In this document: one piece after another, positions 1 through 7,401 of the stretch
Layout of the letters: each line of letters opens with the position of its first letter
Numbering within the stretch: position 1 is the first letter of the stretch
Source: Evtepia sp.
GTDB lineage: Bacteria > Bacillota > Clostridia > Oscillospirales > Oscillospiraceae
Reading direction: 5' to 3'
DNA length: 23,351 nucleotides
Assembly: GCA_020025735.1 (NCBI GenBank)
Contig: JAHHRP010000012.1
Location: forward strand, 1-23,351
The notes under the pieces: model-generated
What the model was told of the DNA's origin: nothing
What the model saw: the letters and a program-made list of their open reading frames with translations, nothing else
The model's database searches: none
Position numbers and translations under genes: made by a program

Positions 1-53
1 GCAGCTGATTTGTAATCAGCAGGTCGGGGGTTCGAGTCCGTCCACCAGCTCCA
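1..53 (+). tRNA. tRNA-Thr (anticodon TGT), 3' part; 5' end outside window
   Basis: The sequence starts just before the anticodon arm. The stem GCTGA (4-8), loop TTTGTAA (9-15) and stem TCAGC (16-20) place the anticodon TGT at 11-13, which reads ACA (Thr). The T loop TTCGAGT is at 31-37, the 3' acceptor strand CACCAGC at 43-49, the discriminator T at 50 and an encoded CCA at 51-53. The T stem (26-30 with 38-42) contains an apparent G-G opposition at 28/40. The D arm and 5' acceptor strand are missing because of the window edge. Confidence 0.93.
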
Positions 54-65
54 AAAATTTTATAG

Positions 66-150
66 GGAGGAGTTCCCGAGTGGCCAAAGGGGGCAGACTG
101 TAAATCTGTTGTCGTCGACTTCGATGGTTCGAATCCATCCTCCTCCACCA
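66..150 (+). tRNA. tRNA-Tyr (anticodon GTA)
   Basis: This is a complete class II tRNA of 85 nt with encoded CCA (148-150). The acceptor strand GGAGGAG (66-72) pairs with CTCCTCC (140-146). The anticodon stem GCAGA (93-97) and loop CTGTAAA (98-104) give GTA at 100-102. A long variable arm follows, then the T arm GATGG-TTCGAAT-CCATC. The overall pattern matches bacterial tRNA-Tyr. It lies 12 nt after the tRNA-Thr, so the two are probably co-transcribed. Confidence 0.97.
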
Positions 151-155
151 GAAAA

Positions 156-186
156 AGTGATCGATTCCTATCGATCGCTTTTTTCT
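156..186 (+). terminator. Rho-independent terminator after the tRNA pair, usable on both strands
   Basis: A 10-bp stem (156-165 with 170-179, one G-U pair) has a TCCT loop and is followed by T's through 184. On the minus strand the same hairpin is followed by TTTTTC, so it could also stop a transcript coming from the promoter near 292-320. Confidence 0.8.
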
Positions 187-214
187 TGATATAAAATTGA
201 GTTTCCTTTATCCT
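186..214 (+). promoter_or_regulatory. Candidate sigma-A promoter for the cytidylate-kinase-like gene
   Basis: TTGATA (186-191), a 17-nt spacer and TATCCT (209-214) lie directly behind the tRNA terminator. Transcription would start near 221 and leave a leader of about 230 nt before the start codon at 454. The -10 is only a moderate match. The leader (222-453) is pyrimidine-rich and shows no coding sequence or recognised riboswitch. Its one notable element is the palindrome at 267-288. Confidence 0.4.
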
Positions 215-266
215 CGCGCACAAAAACTGCACAACCCAAACATTCCGCATTTCTCAAGCACAGCCA

Positions 267-288
267 AAATAGAACATCTGTTCTATTT
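267..288. promoter_or_regulatory. Perfect 10-bp-arm palindrome, LexA/DinR-like core
   Basis: The arms 267-276 and 279-288 are exact inverted repeats around a 2-nt centre. The inner part is AGAACATCTGTTCT, which fits GAAC-N4-GTTC, the core of the Gram-positive LexA (DinR) operator CGAAC-N4-GTTCG, but with A/T instead of C/G at the outer flank. It lies immediately downstream of the -10 of a minus-strand promoter (292-320) and inside the presumed leader of the plus-strand gene. The binding protein is inferred from the motif alone. Confidence 0.45.
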
Positions 289-291
289 ATG

Positions 292-320
292 AGCATAGCA
301 CACCCTCCCTTTTCCGTCAA
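292..320 (-). promoter_or_regulatory. Candidate minus-strand sigma-A promoter overlapped by the palindrome
   Basis: Read on the minus strand: TTGACG (320-315), a 17-nt spacer, then TATGCT (297-292). Transcription would begin at about 285, within the palindrome at 267-288, which is typical operator placement. No convincing gene lies downstream. The transcript would meet the bidirectional hairpin at 156-179 after roughly 130 nt, so a short RNA is conceivable. Confidence 0.4.
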
Positions 321-453
321 CAACCCCTCGTTTCTCCCCTCTATTCCCACTCCCACTTTCTGGACAAGCTACTCTTCTCCATATCCCGCCATTCTCCATT
401 GGTTTTCTCCTGTCCTTTGCAATCAAAAACAATACACGAAAGAGAGATGTGCC

Positions 454-1047
454 ATGAAGCAGTTGATCGTTTCCTTAGGCCGCCAGATCGGCAGCGGCGG
501 CCACAAAATCGCAGATGCCTTATCCCAACGCTTAAACCTGCCCCTATATGACAAGAATCTCATTACTGAAATTGCCACCCAACATCATTTGGACGCCGAT
601 GCCCTGCGCCAGTACGAGGAAGCACCCAAAAATCGACTCTTCTCCCGTACCGTCCGTGGGCTGAACAACTCTGCTGAAGCAGGCTTGGCTGCGCTACAAT
701 TTCGTTTCTTGCAGGAGAAAGCCGCCTCCGGCACCTCTTTCCTGGTTTTAGGGCGATGTGCAGAATACATTCTACGGGATTATCCAGGACTGGTCTCTAT
801 CTTCATCTCCAGAGACTTGGAAGAGCGCATCCATGTCATCTGCCGTGCCAAAGAATTGTCCAAAGAAAACGCTTTAGACTTCATTCGCAAAGGTGACAAA
901 CGCCGAGCAGCTTACCACAACGAGCACTGCCCTACCCCATGGGGACATGGAGACACTTACGACCTGACCATCAATACCTCCCGGCTAGGCTTGGAGGGAA
1001 CCACAGATTTTTTAGAAGAGTACATCCACCGGAGAATGATCCCTTAA
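454..1047 (+). CDS. Cytidylate kinase-like family protein
   Basis: This 197-aa protein resembles the cytidylate-kinase-like family (Cytidylate_kin2 type) found widely in clostridia. The N-terminus has the family's P-loop-like segment GRQIGSGGHKIA followed by LNLPLYDKNLI. The middle has FLVLGRCAEYILRD, and ISRDLEERI and the C-terminal YDLTINTSRLGLE are typical of nucleoside monophosphate kinases. The substrate is not certain; canonical Cmk is usually a separate gene. The ATG at 454 is chosen because GAAAGAGAG lies just upstream and homology starts there. A longer open frame back to 289 crosses low-complexity leader and the palindrome and is not believed. The gene stands alone between the tRNAs and the convergent aro operon. 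Confidence 0.82.
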   Translation: MKQLIVSLGRQIGSGGHKIADALSQRLNLPLYDKNLITEIATQHHLDADALRQYEEAPKNRLFSRTVRGLNNSAEAGLAALQFRFLQEKAASGTSFLVLGRCAEYILRDYPGLVSIFISRDLEERIHVICRAKELSKENALDFIRKGDKRRAAYHNEHCPTPWGHGDTYDLTINTSRLGLEGTTDFLEEYIHRRMIP

Positions 1048-1061
1048 CACACCAATCCCCA

Positions 1062-1120
1062 AAACAACAAACAGGACACCTAGCAGAAACTGGTACTGCT
1101 AGGTGTCCTGTTTGTTGTTT
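1062..1120. terminator. Strong bidirectional terminator between convergent genes
   Basis: A perfect 25-bp inverted repeat (1062-1086 with 1096-1120) encloses a 9-nt loop. It begins 15 nt after the kinase-like stop codon and ends 11 nt before the aroQ stop. The stem ends are A/T-rich (AAACAACAAAC and its complement), so each strand supplies a partial U tract. It would end both the plus-strand gene and the aro operon. Confidence 0.88.
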
Positions 1121-1130
1121 ATTCATGCCT

Positions 1131-1568
1131 TTAGTGACTTTGCAGGTACTCCTTCAAGAACAGAAGGCCTTGCCGATACCCCTCTAGTCCCAAGCCCATA
1201 TAAGTTCTGACACAGGCCATCCCTGCGTAAGAAATCTGGCGGAAGTCCTCCCGCTGGGATACTTCTGAAATATGTACTTCTACTGCTGGCAAGTCCACTG
1301 CTTTCAGCGCATCCAGAATGGCTACACTGGTATGGGTATAGGCAGCCGGATTGATGAGAATTCCATCAAATTTCCCCAGGGCCTCCTGGATCTTGTCCAC
1401 AATCGCTCCCTCATGGTTCGATTGAAAGATCTCTACCTTCATGTCTGCTTCGGCACAGGTTTCCTCAACCAATGCCACCAGCGCAGCATAATCCTGTCTG
1501 CCGTATAGCTCCGGCTCCCGAATCCCTAACAAGTTCAGGTTGGGACCGTTAATCACTAAAATGTTCAT
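1131..1568 (-). CDS. aroQ: Type II 3-dehydroquinate dehydratase
   Basis: This 145-aa cytoplasmic enzyme converts 3-dehydroquinate to 3-dehydroshikimate, the third shikimate step. The N-terminus is the family signature NILVINGPNLNLLG. LYG contains the catalytic tyrosine, QSNHEG follows, then NPAAYTHTS and HISEVSQRE with the catalytic histidine and substrate-binding residues. The length is normal for the compact type II dodecameric family. It is the last gene of the aro operon. Its first 20 bases overlap the end of aroE-aroK, and its ribosome binding site GAGGAGG lies inside that gene, suggesting translational coupling. The operon ends at the hairpin 1062-1120. Confidence 0.95.
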   Translation of the reverse strand: MNILVINGPNLNLLGIREPELYGRQDYAALVALVEETCAEADMKVEIFQSNHEGAIVDKIQEALGKFDGILINPAAYTHTSVAILDALKAVDLPAVEVHISEVSQREDFRQISYAGMACVRTYMGLGLEGYRQGLLFLKEYLQSH

Positions 1569-2781
1569 AAGCCTCCTCCACGCGCTTGGCTACGCTCTCC
1601 ACCGATCCATTGTTGTCCACGGTGATGTCCGCAAAGCGCCGATACATCGGCAAACGCATGGTATACATATCCTGCAAGTTCCCCCGTAAAGAGAGAGGCC
1701 GTCCCTTTTTGGGGAGTTTTGACAGCTCACGTTCCAAGAAGATAATGGCTCCGTTCTGATGCAGGTGAGGATAATTCTCCGCCCGGGTAACACACCCTCC
1801 TCCAGTAGCAATCACCAACCCAGAGGCTTTGCCCAGTTCTTTGAGCAGACCAGCCTCCTCTGTCCGAAATGCGTCCTCTCCATAGCGGGTAATGTACTCA
1901 CTTACAGGCATACCCAAAACCTTTTCCATCTCTCGGTCACAGTCCACAAAAGGCAGCCCCAGCATCTCAGCCAATGCCTGGCCTACGGTACTTTTACCAC
2001 AACCAGGCATCCCAATGAGAATACGGTTCTCCTTCCGGCGGCGCAGGGCATGATAGGCCTCCTTGGCTCGGATGGCAGGGATAACTTCCCCGGTAAAAAT
2101 CTGAGCAGAACAACGAGCCTGCTCCGCCAACATATATAACCCGCCCAAACAAGGAATCTCCAGTGCCTCTGCCTGCTGGATCAACGCGGTGCGCGCGGGA
2201 TTATAAATCAGATCCAAAACACCCTCGCACTGAGGAAATTCCCGCAAATCCACGGGAGACGCTGCCGTGTTGGGATACATACCCACAGGCGTGGTATTCA
2301 CAAGGATTGATGCATCTGCATGCTTGTCCAGGTTTTTGTAATTGTTTTCTCCGCTGCGAGAAATCACCACAATCTCCCCTGCACCCAACTTTCGCAGAAC
2401 ATACTGCACCGCCAGACTTGCGCCCCCTGACCCGAGCACCACGCACTTACGGTCTAAAATTCGCATCCGGCTCTTCCACACCATACCCTCAAACCCTGCA
2501 GCATCGGTGTTGTCTCCCAGCAGGGAACCGTCTAGCTGCTTGACCACTGTGTTCACACTGCCAATAGCCGCAGCGGCCTGGGTCAATTCATCACAGATCG
2601 CTAGCATGGTGGTCTTATAGGGAAGCGTCACATTCAAACCATGAAAGTCTCGGATGCGCACAAAATCCCCCAACTGATCCGGTGGAACCTCAAACAACTC
2701 ATAATCGTAGTCCCCAAAAAAGGTATGTAGTTCCGGGGAATAGCTGTGTCCCAGTTTTTCTCCCAACAGTCCGCAGCGCAT
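1549..2781 (-). CDS. aroEK: Fused shikimate dehydrogenase - shikimate kinase
   Basis: One 410-aa protein carries two consecutive shikimate enzymes. Residues 1 to about 245 are AroE (3-dehydroshikimate to shikimate, NADPH): GHSYSP substrate loop, NVTLPYK with catalytic K56, GDNTD with D93, and nucleotide-binding GSGGAS. Residues from about 252 to 410 are AroK (shikimate to shikimate 3-phosphate): Walker A GMPGCGKST at 257-265, DCDRE, FRTEE, ATGGG and the RPLSL lid. The linker is short and charged (RRRKENR). The AroE part is somewhat shorter than a free-standing AroE. The ATG at 2781 overlaps the pheA stop by one base (TGATG) with GAGGTGA upstream; an adjacent TTG is less likely. The product order AroE-AroK follows the reaction order. 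Confidence 0.95.
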   Translation of the reverse strand: MRCGLLGEKLGHSYSPELHTFFGDYDYELFEVPPDQLGDFVRIRDFHGLNVTLPYKTTMLAICDELTQAAAAIGSVNTVVKQLDGSLLGDNTDAAGFEGMVWKSRMRILDRKCVVLGSGGASLAVQYVLRKLGAGEIVVISRSGENNYKNLDKHADASILVNTTPVGMYPNTAASPVDLREFPQCEGVLDLIYNPARTALIQQAEALEIPCLGGLYMLAEQARCSAQIFTGEVIPAIRAKEAYHALRRRKENRILIGMPGCGKSTVGQALAEMLGLPFVDCDREMEKVLGMPVSEYITRYGEDAFRTEEAGLLKELGKASGLVIATGGGCVTRAENYPHLHQNGAIIFLERELSKLPKKGRPLSLRGNLQDMYTMRLPMYRRFADITVDNNGSVESVAKRVEEAYEHFSD

Positions 2782-3929
2782 CAAATCACCTCACTATAAC
2801 TACCCAAATACTGAAACTCCTCACAGACAGCAGACAGGTCATCCACCAGCCGGATAAACTCCTCAGAATAGACCGAAGTCTCCAAATCAAAATAGAACAT
2901 GAACTCAAACTCCCGATCAGGAAGAGGGCGGCTTTCCAACTTGATCAGGTTCAGGCCCAGACTGTAAAACCGGGCCAGAATCTGATACAGAGAACCCGGC
3001 CGATGGGGCAGGACCACCATAAGGGAGGTCTTGTCTGCCCCAGGATAGATCTCCAGTTTTTTGGAAATACAGATGAAGCGGGTGTAGTTGTTGCTCCGGT
3101 CTTGAATATCCGCAGCCAGACGCTCCAGCCCATAGAGCGCAATGCAGTTATGGGAACAAATCGCAGCTACATCCGTCCGGTCCGTTTGCGCCACAGCAGC
3201 GGCGGCGGCAGCGGTGTTCTCACAGGGTGTTACCTTCACCTCCTTGCCCAGCTTTTCCAGATAAGCTGCACACTGGCTGATGGCCTGGGGATGAGAGAAG
3301 ATCTCCTTGACATCCTCCAACTTCGTCCCTTTCTTTGCCACCAGATTGTGGTCGATCTTCATCCGGGTAGAGCGGACAATCTTAAAACCGCTGTGGTGAA
3401 GCATCAGGTCATAAATTTGCTTGACTGATCCGGCGGTGCTGTTTTCCAAGGGGAGAACCCCATACTCACAGAACCCATTCTCGATGGCAGTGAAAACGCT
3501 CTCAAAACTCCCGAAATACATCACCTGCGGGTGTTTAAACAGTTTTTCACAGGCCAGTTGAGAATAGGCCCCCTCCACCCCCTGGCAAGCCACAGTGGCA
3601 GAAGGCGGGAAGAGCTTTGGCGTGTTCTCCATCGCCGCCTGGATCTCCTTCCGCAGATCCGAGGGCTGAGGATTGGCCGCATTCTGATACCCACGGCTGA
3701 TCTCAAAGAGCATAGACCACAGCGCACAGCCATACTGCGCCAGTTCTGGCGGGAGCTTCTCTGCAATCTCTGCCAATTTTTCCCGCTCTCGAGCAGGATC
3801 TAACGTAGGCAGCCCCTTCGCCCGTTTCTCTTCACTCACCCGTGCCACCACCGCCATACGCTGGGCAAACGCCTGCGCTAAGGTGTCGTCGATGGTGTCA
3901 ATTTCTTCTCTCAATTTCTCTAAACTCAT
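2781..3929 (-). CDS. pheA: Bifunctional chorismate mutase / prephenate dehydratase (P-protein)
   Basis: This 382-aa protein converts chorismate to prephenate and prephenate to phenylpyruvate, the Phe branch. Residues 1 to about 85 are an AroQ-type chorismate mutase (LEKLREEIDTIDD..LAQAFAQRM). About 110-285 is the dehydratase, with EGAYSQLA, PLENSTAGSV and the catalytic NYTRF. About 300-375 is an ACT domain. Its ESRP motif is intact, while the usual GALV stretch reads GSLY. ESRP conservation suggests Phe feedback inhibition. A six-alanine run (near 3192-3215) lies in the dehydratase domain. The ATG at 3929 has AAAGGAG about 11 nt upstream and lies 4 nt after the aroC stop; the open frame further upstream overlaps aroC and is spurious. 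Confidence 0.95.
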   Translation of the reverse strand: MSLEKLREEIDTIDDTLAQAFAQRMAVVARVSEEKRAKGLPTLDPAREREKLAEIAEKLPPELAQYGCALWSMLFEISRGYQNAANPQPSDLRKEIQAAMENTPKLFPPSATVACQGVEGAYSQLACEKLFKHPQVMYFGSFESVFTAIENGFCEYGVLPLENSTAGSVKQIYDLMLHHSGFKIVRSTRMKIDHNLVAKKGTKLEDVKEIFSHPQAISQCAAYLEKLGKEVKVTPCENTAAAAAAVAQTDRTDVAAICSHNCIALYGLERLAADIQDRSNNYTRFICISKKLEIYPGADKTSLMVVLPHRPGSLYQILARFYSLGLNLIKLESRPLPDREFEFMFYFDLETSVYSEEFIRLVDDLSAVCEEFQYLGSYSEVI

Positions 3930-3933
3930 GTAG

Positions 3934-5028
3934 CTACTTGCTCCTTTCCCACTCTTCCAGCAACGCGTCATAGACAGCAATGGCCGCAGCGGCTTCCAGA
4001 CAGGGAACCGCCCGTGGAACAATGCAGGGGTCATGACGACCATGGATGGTTAAGATGGCATTCTCTCTTCGGGACAAACACACACTCTCTTGGGGCCGCG
4101 CGATAGAAGGGGTCGGCTTCACCGCCGCCTGGAAAAGCAGCGGCATCCCATTGGTGATGCCACCCAAAATTCCTCCAGCATGGTTGGTGCGAGTCTTTAC
4201 CTGGTCCCCATCCATATAAAAGGGATCGTTGTTCTGGCTGCCGCGCAACGCAGCAGCAGCAAACCCCAAGCCGAATTCCACCCCTTTCACAGCGGGGACC
4301 GCAAAGACCAGACGCGCAATCCGGTTCTCCATCCCGTCCAGCATAGGATCTCCCAGGCCCACAGGCAGACCGATCACCCCACACTGGACAACACCGCCCA
4401 GAGAATCCAGTTCTGCCTTGGCTGCGGCGATGGCCTCCTGCATGGTCTGTCCCGCGGCATCGTCTATCACAGGAAACACTTTTGCTCCAGGGGCCAGCAG
4501 CTGTTCCTTTGTCAACTCCACTGGATCGTACTTCTCATCGGCAATCTCTCCGATGGCAGCGATATGCGCCCCCACATAAATCCCCTGTCGGGCCAGCAGC
4601 TGCTTGCAGATCCCCCCAGCAATACACAGCGGAGCCGTAAGGCGGCCAGAAAAATGGCCGCCTCCTGCCACATCTTGAAATCCCCCATACTTCACCTGGG
4701 CAGTGTAGTCTGCATGACCGGGGCGAGGAATGTCTCGAAGATTTTCATAATCTTTAGACCGTGTATTGGTGTTTCGGATGATCGCCGCCAAGGGCGCTCC
4801 ACAGGTCCGTCCCCGGTCCAACCCGGACAGAATCTCCGGCTGATCGGCCTCCTTCCGGGTGGTTGACCATGGCCCGGTACCCGGTGCCCGTCGAGCCAAG
4901 AAAGTCTGAAGTTCTGCCAGATCCACTGCCTCTCCAGCGGGCAGTCCGTCCACGGTCACCCCGATGGCCGGGGCGTGGGACTGGCCAAAAATAGAAACGG
5001 TCAGATGACCATGGTAAATACTGCTCAT
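3934..5028 (-). CDS. aroC: Chorismate synthase
   Basis: This 364-aa enzyme makes chorismate from EPSP using reduced FMN and is the last common step. Family motifs are present: FGQSHAPAIGVTVDGLPAG at the N-terminus, RRAPGTGPWSTTRKEAD, RPGHADYT, GGGHFSGRLTAP, and the C-terminal GRHDPCIVPRAVPCLEAA. The start at 5028 (MSSIYHG) matches the family N-terminus; the open frame extends upstream only through the aroA-aroC gap. That 37-nt gap is the largest inside the operon, and the Shine-Dalgarno (GGGGAT) is weaker than its neighbours'. Confidence 0.96.
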   Translation of the reverse strand: MSSIYHGHLTVSIFGQSHAPAIGVTVDGLPAGEAVDLAELQTFLARRAPGTGPWSTTRKEADQPEILSGLDRGRTCGAPLAAIIRNTNTRSKDYENLRDIPRPGHADYTAQVKYGGFQDVAGGGHFSGRLTAPLCIAGGICKQLLARQGIYVGAHIAAIGEIADEKYDPVELTKEQLLAPGAKVFPVIDDAAGQTMQEAIAAAKAELDSLGGVVQCGVIGLPVGLGDPMLDGMENRIARLVFAVPAVKGVEFGLGFAAAALRGSQNNDPFYMDGDQVKTRTNHAGGILGGITNGMPLLFQAAVKPTPSIARPQESVCLSRRENAILTIHGRHDPCIVPRAVPCLEAAAAIAVYDALLEEWERSK

Positions 5029-5065
5029 TACAACATCCCCATTATGAAATATCCCCGGCAGTCCG

Positions 5066-6346
5066 TCAAGGGCCAAAGTAATCTTCTTCCACCCTTTTTC
5101 CCAAAGCACGCAGCACGCGCCAGAACGCAGGGTAGGATTTCTCCACCGCCTGGGCACCGGTAATCACCACCGGACCAGTGCAGGCCCCAGAAGCCACCGC
5201 CGCCGCCATCGCAATCCGATGATCGCCAAAGGCATCCACCTGACCACCTGCCAGAACAGGACGGCCAACAATCACAAGGCCCTCCTCCGTCTCCTCTACC
5301 TGACCGCCCAGGGCATTGAGGACACGGGCCGTAGTGGTTAGTCGATCAGACTCCTTCAGCCGCAGCCGGGCAGCACCAAGGATATGCGTAGTCCCAGGCA
5401 TGACTGCCGCCACAGCTGCCAAAACGGGGACCAAATCGGGGATGTCCCGGGCATTAAGTTCTGCGGCTGCGGACCTGCCCCGGCACACTGTTATACGGTC
5501 GGCAATGTGCCCCACCCGGGCACCCATCCGAGCCAGCACATCACAGATCGCCTTATCTCCCTGAAGGGAATCCAGATCCATCCCAGTGACCGTGATCCCC
5601 TCACCTCCCAGCGCGCCCAGACACAGCCAGGGCGCTGCATTCGACCAATCACCTTCCACCCGGACAAATTTAGGGCTGCGGCAGCGCCGGGGACGAATGA
5701 TCCACCCTTCATCGGTTTCCTCTGGGATCACGCCGAAATCGGCCAAAGTTCGGAGGGTCAGATGGAGATAACTTTCCGACTCCCGCTCCCCTTCCACCGT
5801 CAAACTACTCTCCCCTGATAGAAGAGGCAGCGCAAAGAGCAGCCCAGAAATAAACTGGGAAGAGACATTGCCCGGCAGACAATACGTTCCCGGAACCAGC
5901 TGACCAGAGATGGTCAAGGTCTGCGCCTGGTGATTCTGTGTAATGGTACATCCGTTGGCCTGAAGCTGACGGATCAGAGGCTCCATCGGACGCTCGGACA
6001 AACGGCCTGCCATCTGAAATGTTGCCTCTGCTCCCAGCGCTCCAACCACAGGAAGAAGAAACCGCAAGGTAGAGCCACTTTCTCCACAATCTAAAATGCA
6101 AGGCGCCACAGCCTTATGACGGTCGATGGGCACCACCTCATACCCGTCCTCCTGCGCCTGAATGGATGCCCCAAGCCCCCGCAGGCACCGAAGGGTAGCA
6201 TCAATGTCCTGGGAAGACTGTGGGCAGACCACCTGAGTAGGATGATCTGCCAGTGCCGCACAGAGGAGCAACCGATGGGCCGCCGATTTGGACGGAATGG
6301 CAGCCACGGTCCCCTGAGCCGTTCCTGGTTGAATGGTAACAGTCAC
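5066..6346 (-). CDS. aroA: 3-phosphoshikimate 1-carboxyvinyltransferase (EPSP synthase)
   Basis: This 426-aa enzyme joins shikimate 3-phosphate and PEP to give EPSP. PSKSAAHR is the N-terminal phosphate-binding lysine region. DCGESGSTLRFL is the PEP/glyphosate-site loop, PGNVSSQF follows, and the C-terminal RLRLKESDR and FGDHRIAMA motifs are intact. The loop differs from the E. coli form: the residues aligned with Thr97 and Pro101 are Ser and Phe by my manual alignment. The start is GTG at 6346, overlapping the aroB stop in GTGA, with AAAGGGGAAA upstream. Confidence 0.95.
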   Translation of the reverse strand: MTVTIQPGTAQGTVAAIPSKSAAHRLLLCAALADHPTQVVCPQSSQDIDATLRCLRGLGASIQAQEDGYEVVPIDRHKAVAPCILDCGESGSTLRFLLPVVGALGAEATFQMAGRLSERPMEPLIRQLQANGCTITQNHQAQTLTISGQLVPGTYCLPGNVSSQFISGLLFALPLLSGESSLTVEGERESESYLHLTLRTLADFGVIPEETDEGWIIRPRRCRSPKFVRVEGDWSNAAPWLCLGALGGEGITVTGMDLDSLQGDKAICDVLARMGARVGHIADRITVCRGRSAAAELNARDIPDLVPVLAAVAAVMPGTTHILGAARLRLKESDRLTTTARVLNALGGQVEETEEGLVIVGRPVLAGGQVDAFGDHRIAMAAAVASGACTGPVVITGAQAVEKSYPAFWRVLRALGKRVEEDYFGP

Positions 6347-7401
6347 AGCGCGTTTCCCCTTTCAATCCATGCTGCCAGTTCCCCCACAGGGATCTGCTGC
6401 AGCTGACTTTTTCCCCAATCTATGGGCACCACCAGGGCAATCGTATCCCCGGACCGCTTTTTGTCTGACAAGGTTTTTTCATAAAGACTCTGTGCCAGAT
6501 ACTCTGTATGAATGGGCAGATGATACCGCTCCAACAGTGCCGTCAAACGGGACAGAACCCCCCTGGGGCATCGACCATAGGACACCGCCGCACGGGTCAC
6601 AATCGTCATCCCAATCGCCACCGCTTTCCCATGGGAGATGGTGTAGGCACTGCAAGCCTCCACCCCATGGCCTACTGTGTGGCCTAGGTTGAGCAGCTGC
6701 CGAGCACCCGTGTCAAACTCGTCCTGTTCTACCAAATCTCGTTTCTGGGCAACGCAGCGGGCAACGATCTCTTCAGGATCTGCTCGAAAATCCGTCTTTT
6801 CCAATCTATCCAACAAAGCGGCATCCCCTATCATGCCGTACTTGATGACCTCAGCACAGCCGTCAGCAAACACCGATGCCGGAAGGCTCTCCAGGGTATC
6901 CAAATCACACAGGACCCCGCAGGGCTGATAAAAAGCCCCCGCCAAATTCTTACCTCCCTGCAAATCAATGGCAGTCTTGCCTCCTACCGAAGCATCCACT
7001 GCCGCCAGCAGGGTCGTTGGCACTTGAAGGAACGAAATGCCCCGCAGGAAGGTAGCGGCAGCAAACCCAGTCAGATCCCCTACCACACCGCCGCCCAACG
7101 CAATGAGTCCATCGGCTCGGGTCAGGTGTTCCTGCGCCAAAAACTCCAACAAGTCCAGATAAGTACCGCCATTTTTCTGTGCCTCCCCTGCGGGGAACAC
7201 AAAGGAACAAACCCGGAAGCCCCCTCGTCTCAGGCTTTCTGTTACGGTTTCCAGATAATAAGGCGCCACATTGGTGTCAGAAACAACCGCAGCAGTCCTG
7301 CCCTGGAAATGCCTGGACGCTTCCTTGCCCACAGCAGAAAGCAGCCCTCGCCCAATCTTTACATCATACTGCTGGGACGCTGTTACTGTTACGGTGGTCA
7401 T
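6343..7401 (-). CDS. aroB: 3-dehydroquinate synthase
   Basis: This 352-aa NAD- and metal-dependent enzyme converts DAHP to 3-dehydroquinate, the second step. It shows the family's GGGVVGDLTGFAAATFLRG, VPTTLLAAVDASVGGKTAID, CAEVIKYGMI and the metal-binding LLNLGHTVGHGVEA. The length is normal. The ATG at 7401 overlaps the tyrA stop in ATGA, so it is probably translationally coupled. It lies third in the operon, between the Tyr-branch gene and aroA. Confidence 0.96.
   Translation of the reverse strand: MTTVTVTASQQYDVKIGRGLLSAVGKEASRHFQGRTAAVVSDTNVAPYYLETVTESLRRGGFRVCSFVFPAGEAQKNGGTYLDLLEFLAQEHLTRADGLIALGGGVVGDLTGFAAATFLRGISFLQVPTTLLAAVDASVGGKTAIDLQGGKNLAGAFYQPCGVLCDLDTLESLPASVFADGCAEVIKYGMIGDAALLDRLEKTDFRADPEEIVARCVAQKRDLVEQDEFDTGARQLLNLGHTVGHGVEACSAYTISHGKAVAIGMTIVTRAAVSYGRCPRGVLSRLTALLERYHLPIHTEYLAQSLYEKTLSDKKRSGDTIALVVPIDWGKSQLQQIPVGELAAWIERGNAL

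Noticed and set aside
1..270. Minus-strand open frame crossing the tRNAs, with a peptide like G-F-E-P-S-K-S-T-T-T-D-L-Q-S-A-P
   Set aside because: This is the well-known artefact of translating the antisense of tRNA-Tyr and similar genes. It has no ribosome binding site and no independent support.
168..356. Minus-strand 62-codon ORF upstream of the kinase-like gene
   Set aside because: Its start lies upstream of the likely minus-strand promoter, it crosses the palindrome and terminator, and it has no ribosome binding site or recognisable family.
939..1187. Plus-strand ORF across the convergent hairpin
   Set aside because: It overlaps the kinase-like gene in another frame and spans the 25-bp hairpin. 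It has no start signal.
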